A stretch of DNA of 43,132 nt, taken from NCBI GenBank assembly GCA_905479095.1, contig CAJQLD010000085.1, positions 1 to 43,132 on the forward strand, written 5' to 3'. Position numbers and translations under genes: made by a program. The notes beneath the pieces were generated by a model. It worked only from the letters and a program-made list of their open reading frames with translations, did not search any database and was not told where the DNA came from. This DNA is from an uncultured Flavobacteriaceae bacterium. Lineage in GTDB: Bacteria; Bacteroidota; Bacteroidia; Flavobacteriales; Flavobacteriaceae. Positions 1 through 7,998 of the stretch are shown here, piece by piece (position 1 is the stretch's first letter; each line of letters starts with the position of its first letter).

Positions 1-2
1 AT

Positions 3-176
3 GGAATCTGGTCTGGAAATAATAGTGCTACAGGAAAACCATTTTCGTTAGATGCGTATCATTACTTTAATGTAAAAGAGGGTAAAATCATAGCTTCTGG
101 CGATTATTTTGATGCCACTGGTATGGTAATGGCGATTCAACCAGATCCAGTAGTTGAAGATGTTTCTGTCGAATAG
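3..176 (+). CDS. C-terminal fragment of an NTF2/SnoaL-like protein
   Basis: The window opens inside a reading frame that begins upstream; 57 residues and a TAG stop are visible. The visible part has an aromatic/His run (LDAYHYFNVKEGKI) followed by a second strand ending in SGDYFDATGM. This strand pattern is what one sees at the C-terminal end of the cone-shaped NTF2/SnoaL fold, for example ketosteroid-isomerase-like proteins. The N-terminal half is missing, so ligand or activity cannot be judged. An intrinsic terminator follows 23 bases after the stop, so this is the last gene of its transcript. The family assignment is an inference from a short fragment. Confidence 0.55.
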   Translation, partial: GIWSGNNSATGKPFSLDAYHYFNVKEGKIIASGDYFDATGMVMAIQPDPVVEDVSVE

Positions 177-199
177 AACTTTTAAATTTTTACGTTTAA

Positions 200-225
200 A
201 ACCTTCCTAAATGGAGGGTTTTTTT
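200..225 (+). terminator. intrinsic terminator after the NTF2-like gene
   Basis: AACCTTCC pairs with GGAGGGTT (one G-T pair) around the loop TAAAT, followed by a run of T at 219-225. It sits 23 bases after the stop codon at 176 and before a gene on the opposite strand. Confidence 0.8.
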
Positions 226-285
226 ATGGCGTTGGTTTTTTGTTTGCGGAATTTTAACACGAATCAAAGCGATACTAAAACGATC

Positions 286-939
286 TTACTCTCTAAGTAC
301 GATCAAACTGGCCTTATAACCTGTTGTTAATAACCATTCCCCAGAACCAATAATGGAGTCATTTTCATTATAAACCTTTAGTTGAGCCGTATTTGGACTC
401 GAGCTCCCTTCATTAAGCGCATAAAATTCAATTGTATTGAGGCCTACTTTTAATTCAACTTCAATAATGTAAGCTGAATTTCTTAGGGTAATATTAGGGT
501 GAACAATGGCTTTGTTAAGTATTAATTTTATACGATCGCCGTCTTCATACTCATGATCTCGACACAAGATGCGAATGTATTTGGAAGTCGTTTTAATATC
601 TCCTAAATAATAATCCCGATCAAACTTAGATACATTTTTTCGGTTTTCATTAAACTGTTGTTTAATTTCCCAAGTAGGATCGACCACATCTCGGGTTTCG
701 GTAATTCCATATTTCTTTTTTGCAAACCCATCAATCGGCTTGATTCCCATGGTAATGGTCACCCCTTTATCTGTTAATCCCATAATTGGGGATACCGTTA
801 ATGGATATTGCTCAGAGGCTTCACTTTTCTCTAAGGCTAAGGCTTTGATTCGAAACGTTTCTTGAGTCGTCTCTAACTGGGAAAACGCAGTATTTTGCAT
901 TCCGACAACGAGCAGTAAAAGTATCAAATATCGATTCAT
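286..939 (-). CDS. secreted protein of unknown function
   Basis: About 217 residues. The N-terminus is a clear Sec signal peptide: basic start (MNRYL), hydrophobic core (ILLLLVVG) and a small-residue cleavage site before SQLETT. The mature part has no transmembrane segment. Its C-terminal half alternates short strands rich in I, V and Y and carries an acidic EYEDGDRI stretch, consistent with a beta-sandwich. I recognise no catalytic motif. I chose the ATG at 939 over the in-frame ATG at 954. A -7-like box at 966-973 would put the RNA start near 962, giving a leader of about 22 bases from 939 but only about 7 from 954. It looks monocistronic. Function unknown; periplasmic or surface location is inferred from the signal peptide. 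Confidence 0.7.
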   Translation of the reverse strand: MNRYLILLLLVVGMQNTAFSQLETTQETFRIKALALEKSEASEQYPLTVSPIMGLTDKGVTITMGIKPIDGFAKKKYGITETRDVVDPTWEIKQQFNENRKNVSKFDRDYYLGDIKTTSKYIRILCRDHEYEDGDRIKLILNKAIVHPNITLRNSAYIIEVELKVGLNTIEFYALNEGSSSPNTAQLKVYNENDSIIGSGEWLLTTGYKASLIVLRE

Positions 940-965
940 AAAGCGTATTGGCATATCTTAGATTG

Positions 966-973
966 TAAATATA
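966..973 (-). promoter_or_regulatory. candidate -7 box of the secreted-protein gene
   Basis: On the minus strand this reads TATATTTA, one base off the Bacteroidota consensus TAnnTTTG, 26 bases before the chosen ATG. No good -33 TTTG is visible at the usual distance, so this is tentative. Confidence 0.35.
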
Positions 974-1067
974 TTAATTTGATTGTTCTTATCCTTTCAA
1001 AAAATGTTCCAAATTTTTTCGAATCAATTTAAAATCCATGAATCAAAATAACAAGCTCAATTTTTTA

Positions 1068-1075
1068 TACCTTTA
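1068..1075 (+). promoter_or_regulatory. candidate -7 box of the FAD/Fe-S dehydrogenase gene
   Basis: TACCTTTA matches TAnnTTTG at seven of eight positions and lies 21 bases before the TTG start at 1097. That distance is close to the others found in this window. Confidence 0.45.
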
Positions 1076-1096
1076 AACTTTATATAATTAAATGTA

Positions 1097-4003
1097 TTGC
1101 AAACACATCTTACAACTTTAAAACAACAGCTTTCAGGCGAACTTTACGACAGTGATCTTGTAAAAACCTTGTATGCTACAGATGCCTCTGTGTATCGAGA
1201 ATTGCCCTATGCGGTGGCCATTCCAAAAACAACGACGGATATTAAACGGTTGATTGAATTTGCGAATTCAAATGCGCTCTCAATTATTCCGCGTGCGGCA
1301 GGCACTTCTTTAGCAGGCCAATGTGTGGGCGATGGCATTGTGGTTGATGTATCTAAGTATCTAAATGATATTTTGGAAATTAATACGCAAGAACAATGGG
1401 TGCGTGTGCAGCCAGGCGTGGTTCGTGATCATTTAAATACATTTTTAAAACCCTATGGTTTCTTTTTTGGTCCCAACACTTCGACTGCCAATCGTTGCAC
1501 GATGGGAGGCATGGTTGGAAATAATTCTTGTGGGTCTACTTCTATTGAATATGGTTCGACTCGCGATCATACCCTTGCGATCAAAGCACTTTTGAGTGAT
1601 GGGAGTGAAGTCACCTTTTCAGCACTATCCAAAGAAGAATTTAAATCAAAAACAAAAGGCGATACTTTAGAAGCCTCTTTATATAAACAGCTATTTTCGG
1701 AGTTGGATAATCCCATGATTCGAGATCAAATAGAAGCGGGCTATCCAAAAGCGACCATTAGCCGAAGAAATACGGGCTATGCTGTGGATGCGCTCATGCA
1801 TAGCAGTCCCTTCAACGCGTCTGGAGAAGCCTTTAATTTCTCGAAATTAGTATGTGGTTCCGAAGGAACTTTAGCGTTTATTACAGAATTAAAACTTCAA
1901 ATTGTACCGTTGCCAAAACCATTTCAAGTGGTTTTAAATGCTCATTTTAATTCCATTAACGAGAGTCTTCAAGCGACTTTGGTTGCTATGAAACAGGCAC
2001 CGTCTGCATGTGAATTGATGGATAAAACTATTTTGGATTGTACAAAAGATAATAGTACCCAGCAAAAAAATCGATTTTTTGTAGAAGGCGATCCCGAAGC
2101 TATTTTAATGGTAGAGTTTAGGGGCGATACGTTAGAAGCTGCAAAAGAACAAGCAGCACTGCTAGAGCAACGGCTCAAAGATTTAAATTTAGGCTATGCG
2201 TATCCTTTGGTGGAAGGCGATGCATGTGATAACGTTTGGGATTTAAGAAAAGCGGGGTTGGGTCTTTTGGCAAATATTCCGGGCGATGCCAAAGCGGTTG
2301 CTTGTATTGAAGATACAGCGGTGGCCATTGAAGATTTGCCTCTCTATATTGAAGCATTTACTGCGCTTATGAAATCCTACGATCAAAAAGCAGTGTATTA
2401 TGCCCATGCTGGGGCGGGGGAATTACACCTTCGGCCGATCTTAAATTTAAAAACATCGACCGATGTCGCATTGTTTCGTACCATCAGTGAAGCCTCTGCA
2501 AAATTAGTCAAATCGTATCGGGGTGCCCTCAGTGGCGAACATGGTGATGGGCGTGTCCGGTCGGAATTTATTCCGTTGGTTTTAGGCGAAGAAAACTACC
2601 AACTCCTCAAACGAATTAAATCGACTTGGGATCCGTTTTCGCGCTTCAATCCAGGGAAAATAGTTGATGCGGTTCCTATGGACAGTTCATTACGATACGA
2701 AGCAGATCAAAAAACTTCTAAAATAGAGACACTTTATAATTTTGAATCCACGGGGGGTATCTTATCCACCGTCGAAAAATGTAATGGTTCCGGCGATTGT
2801 CGAAAATTAAGTTTTGCAGGCGGTACCATGTGTCCAAGTTATCGGGCGACTTTAGATGAAAAGGATTCGACACGGGGTCGTGCCAATGTATTAAGAGAGT
2901 TTTTAACTCAAAACACCAAAGACAATCCATTTGATCATCCCGAGATTAAAGAAGCAATGGACCTCTGTGTGTCATGCAAAGCGTGTCAATCAGAATGCCC
3001 CTCCAATGTTGATATGGCCACCTTGAAAGCTGAATTCTTGTATCAATATAACAAATCAAATCCAGTGTCTCTCCGAACAAAACTCATTGCTCATAATGCC
3101 AAAATCAATGCTGTAGCGCATCGATTTGCAGGGGTCTATAATTTTTTCGGAAACAATTCTTGGTTCAAAACCTTCATTGGAATCCACCCAAAACGATCGC
3201 TTCCTCAATTACACACCACCACTTTTAGACAGTGGTTTGAGGGCTTTCAGCAGGGGAACTATTTAAAAAAAGTGTATTTGTTTTGTGATGAATATACCAA
3301 TCATTACGATCTTGAAATTGGTAAAAAATCGGTCAAACTATTAAATGCATTGGGTTACAAAGTGTTCATGCCAAATCATCTAGAGAGTGCTCGAGCCTAT
3401 ATTTCAAAAGGATTTTTAAAGGAAGCAAAAGCCATTGCGACCGAAAATATACACATTTTTAGTTCATTGATTACAAAAGAAACGCCATTGGTAGGTATTG
3501 AGCCCTCTGCCATTTTAGGGTTTCGAGATGAGTATCCGAATTTAGTGGAGTCAGACTTAAAGGCTTCTTCTGAAACTCTAGCCAAAAATGTACTTACTAT
3601 TGAAGAATTTCTATCCAATGAAATGACCCTTAATAAGATTGATGTTTCAAATTTCACAACAACACCCAAAACCGTTTATTACCATGGGCACTGCCATCAG
3701 AAAGCAATGTCCTCTAATGTGCATGCAGTGACTATTTTAAGTATTCCCAAGAATTTCAAAGTGCATTCAATCGATTCTGGTTGTTGTGGTATGGCAGGTT
3801 CATTTGGATATGAAAACGAACATTATGAGCTAAGTCAACAGATAGGAGAGGACCGTTTATATCCTGCACTGCGAACCATAGAAACAACAGCGATCGTGTC
3901 GGCATCAGGAACAAGTTGCAGGCATCAAATTAAAGATGGTGTTCAAAAAACAGCACTTCATCCCATCGAAGTACTTTATAATGCCTTAAATTCGTCAACA
4001 TGA
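1097..4003 (+). CDS. FAD-linked oxidase/Fe-S D-2-hydroxyacid dehydrogenase (D-lactate or D-2-hydroxyglutarate type)
   Basis: A 968-residue fusion of three parts. Residues about 35-270 are a PCMH-type FAD domain, with PRAAGTSLAGQ and GNNSCGSTSIEYGSTRDH. A FAD-oxidase C-domain follows, with YAHAGAGELHLRP and LSGEHGDGRVRSEF. The C-terminal third holds ferredoxin-type cysteine clusters (around residues 561-575 and CVSCKACQSECP near 623-635) and a CCG domain (HGHCHQKA and SGCCGMAGSFG near 895). This is the architecture of YdiJ and of fused GlcD/GlpC-type enzymes. These oxidise D-2-hydroxyacids and pass electrons through Fe-S centres to the quinone pool at the inner membrane. The start is TTG: the frame is stopped at 1085-1087 and no ATG lies between. 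The stop overlaps the next ATG (ATGA), so the permease gene is translationally coupled. The substrate cannot be decided from sequence; D-lactate and D-2-hydroxyglutarate are the best candidates. Confidence 0.88.
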   Translation: MQTHLTTLKQQLSGELYDSDLVKTLYATDASVYRELPYAVAIPKTTTDIKRLIEFANSNALSIIPRAAGTSLAGQCVGDGIVVDVSKYLNDILEINTQEQWVRVQPGVVRDHLNTFLKPYGFFFGPNTSTANRCTMGGMVGNNSCGSTSIEYGSTRDHTLAIKALLSDGSEVTFSALSKEEFKSKTKGDTLEASLYKQLFSELDNPMIRDQIEAGYPKATISRRNTGYAVDALMHSSPFNASGEAFNFSKLVCGSEGTLAFITELKLQIVPLPKPFQVVLNAHFNSINESLQATLVAMKQAPSACELMDKTILDCTKDNSTQQKNRFFVEGDPEAILMVEFRGDTLEAAKEQAALLEQRLKDLNLGYAYPLVEGDACDNVWDLRKAGLGLLANIPGDAKAVACIEDTAVAIEDLPLYIEAFTALMKSYDQKAVYYAHAGAGELHLRPILNLKTSTDVALFRTISEASAKLVKSYRGALSGEHGDGRVRSEFIPLVLGEENYQLLKRIKSTWDPFSRFNPGKIVDAVPMDSSLRYEADQKTSKIETLYNFESTGGILSTVEKCNGSGDCRKLSFAGGTMCPSYRATLDEKDSTRGRANVLREFLTQNTKDNPFDHPEIKEAMDLCVSCKACQSECPSNVDMATLKAEFLYQYNKSNPVSLRTKLIAHNAKINAVAHRFAGVYNFFGNNSWFKTFIGIHPKRSLPQLHTTTFRQWFEGFQQGNYLKKVYLFCDEYTNHYDLEIGKKSVKLLNALGYKVFMPNHLESARAYISKGFLKEAKAIATENIHIFSSLITKETPLVGIEPSAILGFRDEYPNLVESDLKASSETLAKNVLTIEEFLSNEMTLNKIDVSNFTTTPKTVYYHGHCHQKAMSSNVHAVTILSIPKNFKVHSIDSGCCGMAGSFGYENEHYELSQQIGEDRLYPALRTIETTAIVSASGTSCRHQIKDGVQKTALHPIEVLYNALNSST

Positions 4004-4800
4004 ATTATTTAGAATTGATTGGGTTTTTTGGGGCCTTTGTCACCGGAATAATTATTGGTCTTTTTGGGGGCGGTGGTTCTATTTTAGCCGTGCCTATATT
4101 TGTATATTTATTTCAATTGAACCCCATTTTAGCTACGAGTTATTCCATGTTTGTGGTTGGGTTTTCGGCGGCCATTGGGACCCTTATTAATATTAGAAAA
4201 AAATTAATTGAATATAAAACAGCCTTCATATTTACACTGCCGGCATTAGTGTCGGTATTTCTTACCCGACGGTTTATAATTCCAAACCTCCCTGATGTTA
4301 TAATGTCAATGGGAGGTTTTACCATTACCAAAGAAATGGCATTGATGTTATTTTTTAGCCTTATTATTATTTTGTCCTCTGTTTTTATGATAAAAAAACC
4401 TAGGACTGCAGCCTCCTCTAAATCAGATTCTAAAAGAAAGGATCTGTTTTTACTAATTATTGGATTGGGGGTTGGGCTTCTCACAGGTTTAGTAGGGGCT
4501 GGTGGCGGATTTATTATAGTACCGGCCTTGGTGTTGTTTGCCAAATTATCAATCAAACAAGCGGTTGCAACCTCATTAATCATTATTACATTTAATTCCC
4601 TTATTGGATTTACTGCCGATTTATCCTTATTACAAATTGAATGGCGATTTTTGAGTCTTTTTACAGCACTCTCAGTTTTAGGTATTTTTGTTGGAACCTA
4701 TTTTTCAAATTTCGTTCAAGAATCGACCTTAAAAACCAATTTTGCACGCTTTATGATCGTCATGGCTGCGGTGATTATTTTTAAGGAATTCAATTCTTAA
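4000..4800 (+). CDS. TSUP (TauE/SafE) family permease
   Basis: A 266-residue protein with two homologous halves, each starting with a glycine-rich membrane motif (GLFGGGGSILAVPIFVYL near 20-37 and GLLTGLVGAGGGFIIVPALV near 157-176). About eight hydrophobic segments are visible. This inverted repeat defines the TSUP family of inner-membrane anion transporters, whose known substrates are sulfite, sulfoacetate and other small organic or sulfur anions. It overlaps the upstream dehydrogenase by four bases (ATGA). An organic acid used by that enzyme is therefore a reasonable guess for the cargo, but this is inference. The family assignment is firm, the substrate unknown. Confidence 0.88.
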   Translation: MNYLELIGFFGAFVTGIIIGLFGGGGSILAVPIFVYLFQLNPILATSYSMFVVGFSAAIGTLINIRKKLIEYKTAFIFTLPALVSVFLTRRFIIPNLPDVIMSMGGFTITKEMALMLFFSLIIILSSVFMIKKPRTAASSKSDSKRKDLFLLIIGLGVGLLTGLVGAGGGFIIVPALVLFAKLSIKQAVATSLIIITFNSLIGFTADLSLLQIEWRFLSLFTALSVLGIFVGTYFSNFVQESTLKTNFARFMIVMAAVIIFKEFNS

Positions 4801-4819
4801 TTTGTAACAAATCAGGTAT

Positions 4820-4831
4820 TTAGACGTCTAA
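4820..4831. promoter_or_regulatory. 12-bp perfect palindrome before the DUF4870 gene
   Basis: TTAGACGTCTAA is self-complementary and sits 18 bases before the ATG at 4850, next to the shorter palindrome TTTGTAACAAA at 4801-4811. It could be an operator. A palindrome of this size also occurs by chance about ten times in 43 kb. Confidence 0.25.
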
Positions 4832-4849
4832 TAATTAAACCTATTTATC

Positions 4850-5185
4850 ATGAAACAAGACAATCAAACCATTGTGCTGATGCATCTTTCTCAACTTGTT
4901 ACTTTAGCTTTAAGTTTTGGAAGTATCCTTATCCCGCTTTATCTTTGGATGACCAAAAAGGAAGCCATCAAAGACTTAGATGCCCATGGAAAAAACATTC
5001 TTAACTTTCAATTTAGTTTATTAATTTACAGTTTAATTTGTGTCCCTTTAGTGTTTATTGGAGTCGGTATCATAGGGCTGATTTTGATTTTAATTGCATC
5101 GATTGTTTATCCTATTAAAAATGCCATCAAAGCAAGTCATGGTCTTATGCCGAATTATCCTTTCAGTATTTCGTTTTTAAAATAG
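4850..5185 (+). CDS. DUF4870 (Tic20-like) membrane protein
   Basis: A 111-residue protein with three hydrophobic segments (about 12-33, 52-75 and 76-92). The conserved polar stretch KDLDAHGKNILNFQFSL between the first and second is characteristic of DUF4870. Members resemble the Tic20 family of small helical membrane proteins, and their role in bacteria is unknown. The gene stands alone: 49 bases after the permease gene, with the pyrR promoter downstream. The length is normal for the family, and the ATG start is preceded by an AT-rich leader. Confidence 0.8.
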   Translation: MKQDNQTIVLMHLSQLVTLALSFGSILIPLYLWMTKKEAIKDLDAHGKNILNFQFSLLIYSLICVPLVFIGVGIIGLILILIASIVYPIKNAIKASHGLMPNYPFSISFLK

Positions 5186-5252
5186 CGGACTGCACTGAAT
5201 GGGCTAGATGTCATTAAATGAAGAAGCCGTGATGTTATTTTAATTTTTTCAT

Positions 5253-5260
5253 TACCTTTG
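5253..5260 (+). promoter_or_regulatory. -7 box of the pyrR-pyrB operon
   Basis: TACCTTTG is a perfect match to TAnnTTTG and lies 23 bases before the pyrR ATG. The predicted leader of about 20 bases is too short to hold a PyrR-type attenuator. Confidence 0.65.
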
Positions 5261-5283
5261 TACTTCGAATACGTTGAACCACT

Positions 5284-5823
5284 ATGAGTCAAAAAGTTTT
5301 ACTTAACAACAAAGAAGTAAACATCATTCTACATCGATTGGCTTGTCAACTCATTGAAAAACATACCGATTTTTCTGAAACCGTTTTAATAGGACTTCAA
5401 CCAAGAGGTATTTTTTTAGCGAAGCGAATCAAACAACTATTAGCAGAAGAGTATCACATTTCTGATGTCAAATTAGGACTTTTAGACATTACTTTTTATA
5501 GAGATGATTTTAGACGATCGGCTAAAGTACTCGAGGCAAATTCAACCGAAATAGATTTTTTAATTGAAAATAAGCGCGTTGTATTTATTGATGATGTTTT
5601 GTACACAGGTAGAAGCATTCGTGCTGCTTTGACAGCCATTCAATCCTTTGGTCGTCCGAGTGAGATTGAACTTTTAACCCTTATAGACCGTCGTTTTAGT
5701 CGACATTTACCCATTCAGCCCGATTATAGAGGCCGACAAGTCGATGCTATTAATGACGAAAAAGTGTTGGTAAACTGGAAAGAAACCAGCGGTGAAGACA
5801 CCGTTTATTTAATAAATAATTAG
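5284..5823 (+). CDS. pyrR: PyrR-type phosphoribosyltransferase
   Basis: A 179-residue type I phosphoribosyltransferase with the PRPP-binding signature VVFIDDVLYTGRSIRAAL at about 99-116 and the early LIGLQPRGIFLAKRI loop at 35-50. In Bacillus, PyrR binds pyr mRNA to attenuate transcription and also has uracil phosphoribosyltransferase activity. Here pyrB follows after three bases, which supports the pyrimidine assignment. The predicted 5' leader is too short to contain a Bacillus-like antiterminator/terminator pair, and I see none. Control in this organism may therefore work differently, or the protein may act mainly as an enzyme. Length and motifs are typical. Confidence 0.9.
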   Translation: MSQKVLLNNKEVNIILHRLACQLIEKHTDFSETVLIGLQPRGIFLAKRIKQLLAEEYHISDVKLGLLDITFYRDDFRRSAKVLEANSTEIDFLIENKRVVFIDDVLYTGRSIRAALTAIQSFGRPSEIELLTLIDRRFSRHLPIQPDYRGRQVDAINDEKVLVNWKETSGEDTVYLINN

Positions 5824-5826
5824 ACC

Positions 5827-6753
5827 ATGAGCGAACTGAGTGTAGATCATTTATTAGGAATAAAATATCTCAACAATGACGATGTTAACCTTATTTTTGA
5901 AACTGCCGATCATTTTAAAGAAGTGATCAATCGTCCCATAAAAAAAGTACCCTCGCTTAGAGATATAACAATCGCCAATCTTTTTTTTGAAAATTCAACG
6001 CGCACCAAATTATCTTTTGAGTTAGCTCAAAAACGACTGTCTGCCGATGTAATTAACTTCTCTTCAGGGCAATCATCGGTTCACAAGGGGGAAACGCTTA
6101 TTGATACCGTTAATAATATTCTGTCGATGAAAGTTGATATGGTTGTCATGCGGCATCCAAATCCAGGGGCAGCTGCATTTTTATCGAAACATGTTGATGC
6201 ACAAATAATCAATGCAGGCGACGGAACCCACGAACATCCAACACAAGCTCTTTTAGATACCTATTCGATTCGTGAAAAATATGGGGAAGTAAAAGGAAAA
6301 AAAGTAGTCATTGTTGGCGATATATTACACAGTAGAGTTGCCTTGTCAAATATATTTGCTCTACAATTACAAGGGGCTGAAGTGATGGTTTGCGGGCCAA
6401 AAACACTCATTCCAAAGTACATTGACAAACTAGGAGTTAAAGTAGAAACAAACTTACAAAAAGCATTAAAATGGTGTGATGTGGCTAATATGTTGCGCGT
6501 CCAAAATGAACGTATGGAAATTAGTTACTTTCCATCCACAAGAGAATATACACAACAGTACGGCGTGACTAAAAATCTGTTAGAATCGTTGGATAAAGAA
6601 ATTTCTATCATGCACCCAGGACCCATTAATAGAGGTGTAGAAATCACCAGCGAAGTCGCTGATTCTAACCAATCAATAATTCTTAATCAGGTAGAAAATG
6701 GGGTCGCCATTCGAATGGCTGTGATTTATCTCTTAGCTCTAAAAATCAAGTAA
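5827..6753 (+). CDS. pyrB: aspartate carbamoyltransferase catalytic subunit
   Basis: A 308-residue enzyme that condenses carbamoyl phosphate and aspartate in the first committed step of pyrimidine synthesis. The carbamoyl-phosphate motif FFENSTRTKLSFE is at 53-65 (S57-T-R-T60), and the HEHPTQALLD motif lies near residues 138-147. The C-terminal domain has the IMHPGPINRGVEI loop, where the HPGPxNR motif of this family closes over substrate. It is the second gene after pyrR. No regulatory subunit gene (pyrI) is visible, as is common when pyrR accompanies pyrB. The ATG start is four bases after the pyrR stop. Confidence 0.95.
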   Translation: MSELSVDHLLGIKYLNNDDVNLIFETADHFKEVINRPIKKVPSLRDITIANLFFENSTRTKLSFELAQKRLSADVINFSSGQSSVHKGETLIDTVNNILSMKVDMVVMRHPNPGAAAFLSKHVDAQIINAGDGTHEHPTQALLDTYSIREKYGEVKGKKVVIVGDILHSRVALSNIFALQLQGAEVMVCGPKTLIPKYIDKLGVKVETNLQKALKWCDVANMLRVQNERMEISYFPSTREYTQQYGVTKNLLESLDKEISIMHPGPINRGVEITSEVADSNQSIILNQVENGVAIRMAVIYLLALKIK

Positions 6754-6757
6754 AATT

Positions 6758-7081
6758 ATGATTATTGAACACCACAATTCGATCGCCGTTATTACCCAAA
6801 AGAAGACAAGTTTGACAGAATTTTCAACGAAATTCTCGCTGCTTTACGAACGTTTTAAAGTGGATGATATTGTTTTAAATTTGAACGATACTTCTACAGG
6901 ACCGTTAGACTTATTAATCGCTATTTCAAAAAAACATCGTCTTTTAAATCATTCTTTTGTGATTGTTAGTCCACACTTAAATCAAAATGATTTCGAAGAT
7001 GATTTTATCATTGTTCCAACCCTTCAAGAGGCCTATGATTTTATAGAAATGGACCTTTTATCTCGCGATTTAGGAATTTAA
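6758..7081 (+). CDS. small conserved protein between pyrB and rnz, unknown function
   Basis: A 107-residue soluble protein that starts four bases after pyrB and ends 11 bases before rnz. The pattern is strand (NSIAVITQKK), helix, strand (DDIVLNLND), helix, strand (SFVIVSP), then PTLQEAYDFIEMDLLSRDLGI at the end. This alternation recalls the STAS fold of anti-sigma-factor antagonists and SpoIIAA-like proteins, but I see no confident phosphoacceptor serine. Related flavobacterial proteins are, as I recall, often labelled ribonuclease Z. That label must be a carry-over from the neighbour, since no metal-binding histidine motif is present. Conservation of position beside rnz suggests co-expression; the function is unknown. 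Confidence 0.7.
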   Translation: MIIEHHNSIAVITQKKTSLTEFSTKFSLLYERFKVDDIVLNLNDTSTGPLDLLIAISKKHRLLNHSFVIVSPHLNQNDFEDDFIIVPTLQEAYDFIEMDLLSRDLGI

Positions 7082-7092
7082 AACCAACGCTT

Positions 7093-7998
7093 TTGAAACT
7101 TTCTATTCTTGGTTGTTACAGTGCAACCCCCCGAATTATAGCACATACTACCTCTCAGGTTTTGGAGATGCGAGGGCATCTATTTTTAATTGATTGTGGC
7201 GAAGGAACACAAGTCGAATTAAGACGCCATAAAATCAAGTTCAATCAAATCAAACATGTTTTCATTTCCCATTTACATGGCGATCATTATTTTGGATTGG
7301 TCGGATTAATCTCCACCTTTCGATTGCTCACCCGTGAAACAGATTTACATATATATGGTCCAAAAGGGTTAAAGGAGCTAATAACACTTCAAATGAAACT
7401 CGCCGATTCATGGACAAATTATAAATTGATTTTTCATGTACTGTCTTCCAAATCTTCGGAACTTATTTATGAAGATGAGAAAGTCTCTGTTCACACCGTT
7501 CCTCTCGATCACCGTATCTATACCAATGGATTTTTATTTAAAGAAAAACCATTTGAGCGGAAGTTAGACATCGATAGAGCGGAAGAACTTCAGATTGACA
7601 AGGCGTATTATAGAAAACTCAAACAAGGCGATGATGTGTTGAATGAACAGGGCGAATTAATTTCTAATGCTGACGTCACTTTTGAGGGACATCACCCTAA
7701 AAGTTATGCTTTTTGTAGCGATACCGCTTATAAGGAAGCGATTGTCCCAATGATAAAAGATGTGGATGTGTTGTATCATGAATCCACCTTTTTGGAGGCG
7801 CATGAGCATTTGTGTGAAAGAACCAAGCATTCGACCGCCAAACAAGCGGCTACAATCGCGTTGAAGGCAAATGTTAAAACCTTAATTTTAGGTCATTATT
7901 CGACCCGTTATGGTGGGCTTGAAGGTTTTAAAACAGAAGCTGAGACCGTATTTAAGGACGTGATGTTGGCCGATGATGGTAAAGTGTTTACCTTCTAG
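7093..7998 (+). CDS. rnz: ribonuclease Z
   Basis: A 301-residue metallo-beta-lactamase-fold endonuclease that trims tRNA 3' trailers. The zinc motif HxHxDH appears as FISHLHGDHYFGLVGL near 59-74. Later ligands lie in YAFCSDTAY, VLYHESTF, ERTKHSTA and LILGHYSTRY, the last being the RNase Z C-terminal signature. The start is TTG, 11 bases after the upstream stop; the protein then begins MKLSILGCYSATPR, as expected for the family, and no in-frame ATG fits. The stop TAG shares the four bases CTAG at 7995-7998 with the stop of the convergent gene. Confidence 0.93.
   Translation: MKLSILGCYSATPRIIAHTTSQVLEMRGHLFLIDCGEGTQVELRRHKIKFNQIKHVFISHLHGDHYFGLVGLISTFRLLTRETDLHIYGPKGLKELITLQMKLADSWTNYKLIFHVLSSKSSELIYEDEKVSVHTVPLDHRIYTNGFLFKEKPFERKLDIDRAEELQIDKAYYRKLKQGDDVLNEQGELISNADVTFEGHHPKSYAFCSDTAYKEAIVPMIKDVDVLYHESTFLEAHEHLCERTKHSTAKQAATIALKANVKTLILGHYSTRYGGLEGFKTEAETVFKDVMLADDGKVFTF

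Noticed and set aside
1-51. ATG at the first base of the window as a gene start
   Set aside because: That frame stops at 49-51 after 16 codons; the frame starting at base 3 reads through to 176 with a recognisable fold pattern.
4140-4583. 147-codon open frame antisense to the TSUP permease
   Set aside because: Its codon pattern is the mirror of a membrane protein gene and it has no promoter, motif or neighbour support. The sense frame has a clear family match.
6758-7081. Ribonuclease Z identity for the small gene before rnz
   Set aside because: It has no HxHxDH or other metallo-beta-lactamase motif; the real enzyme is the next gene.
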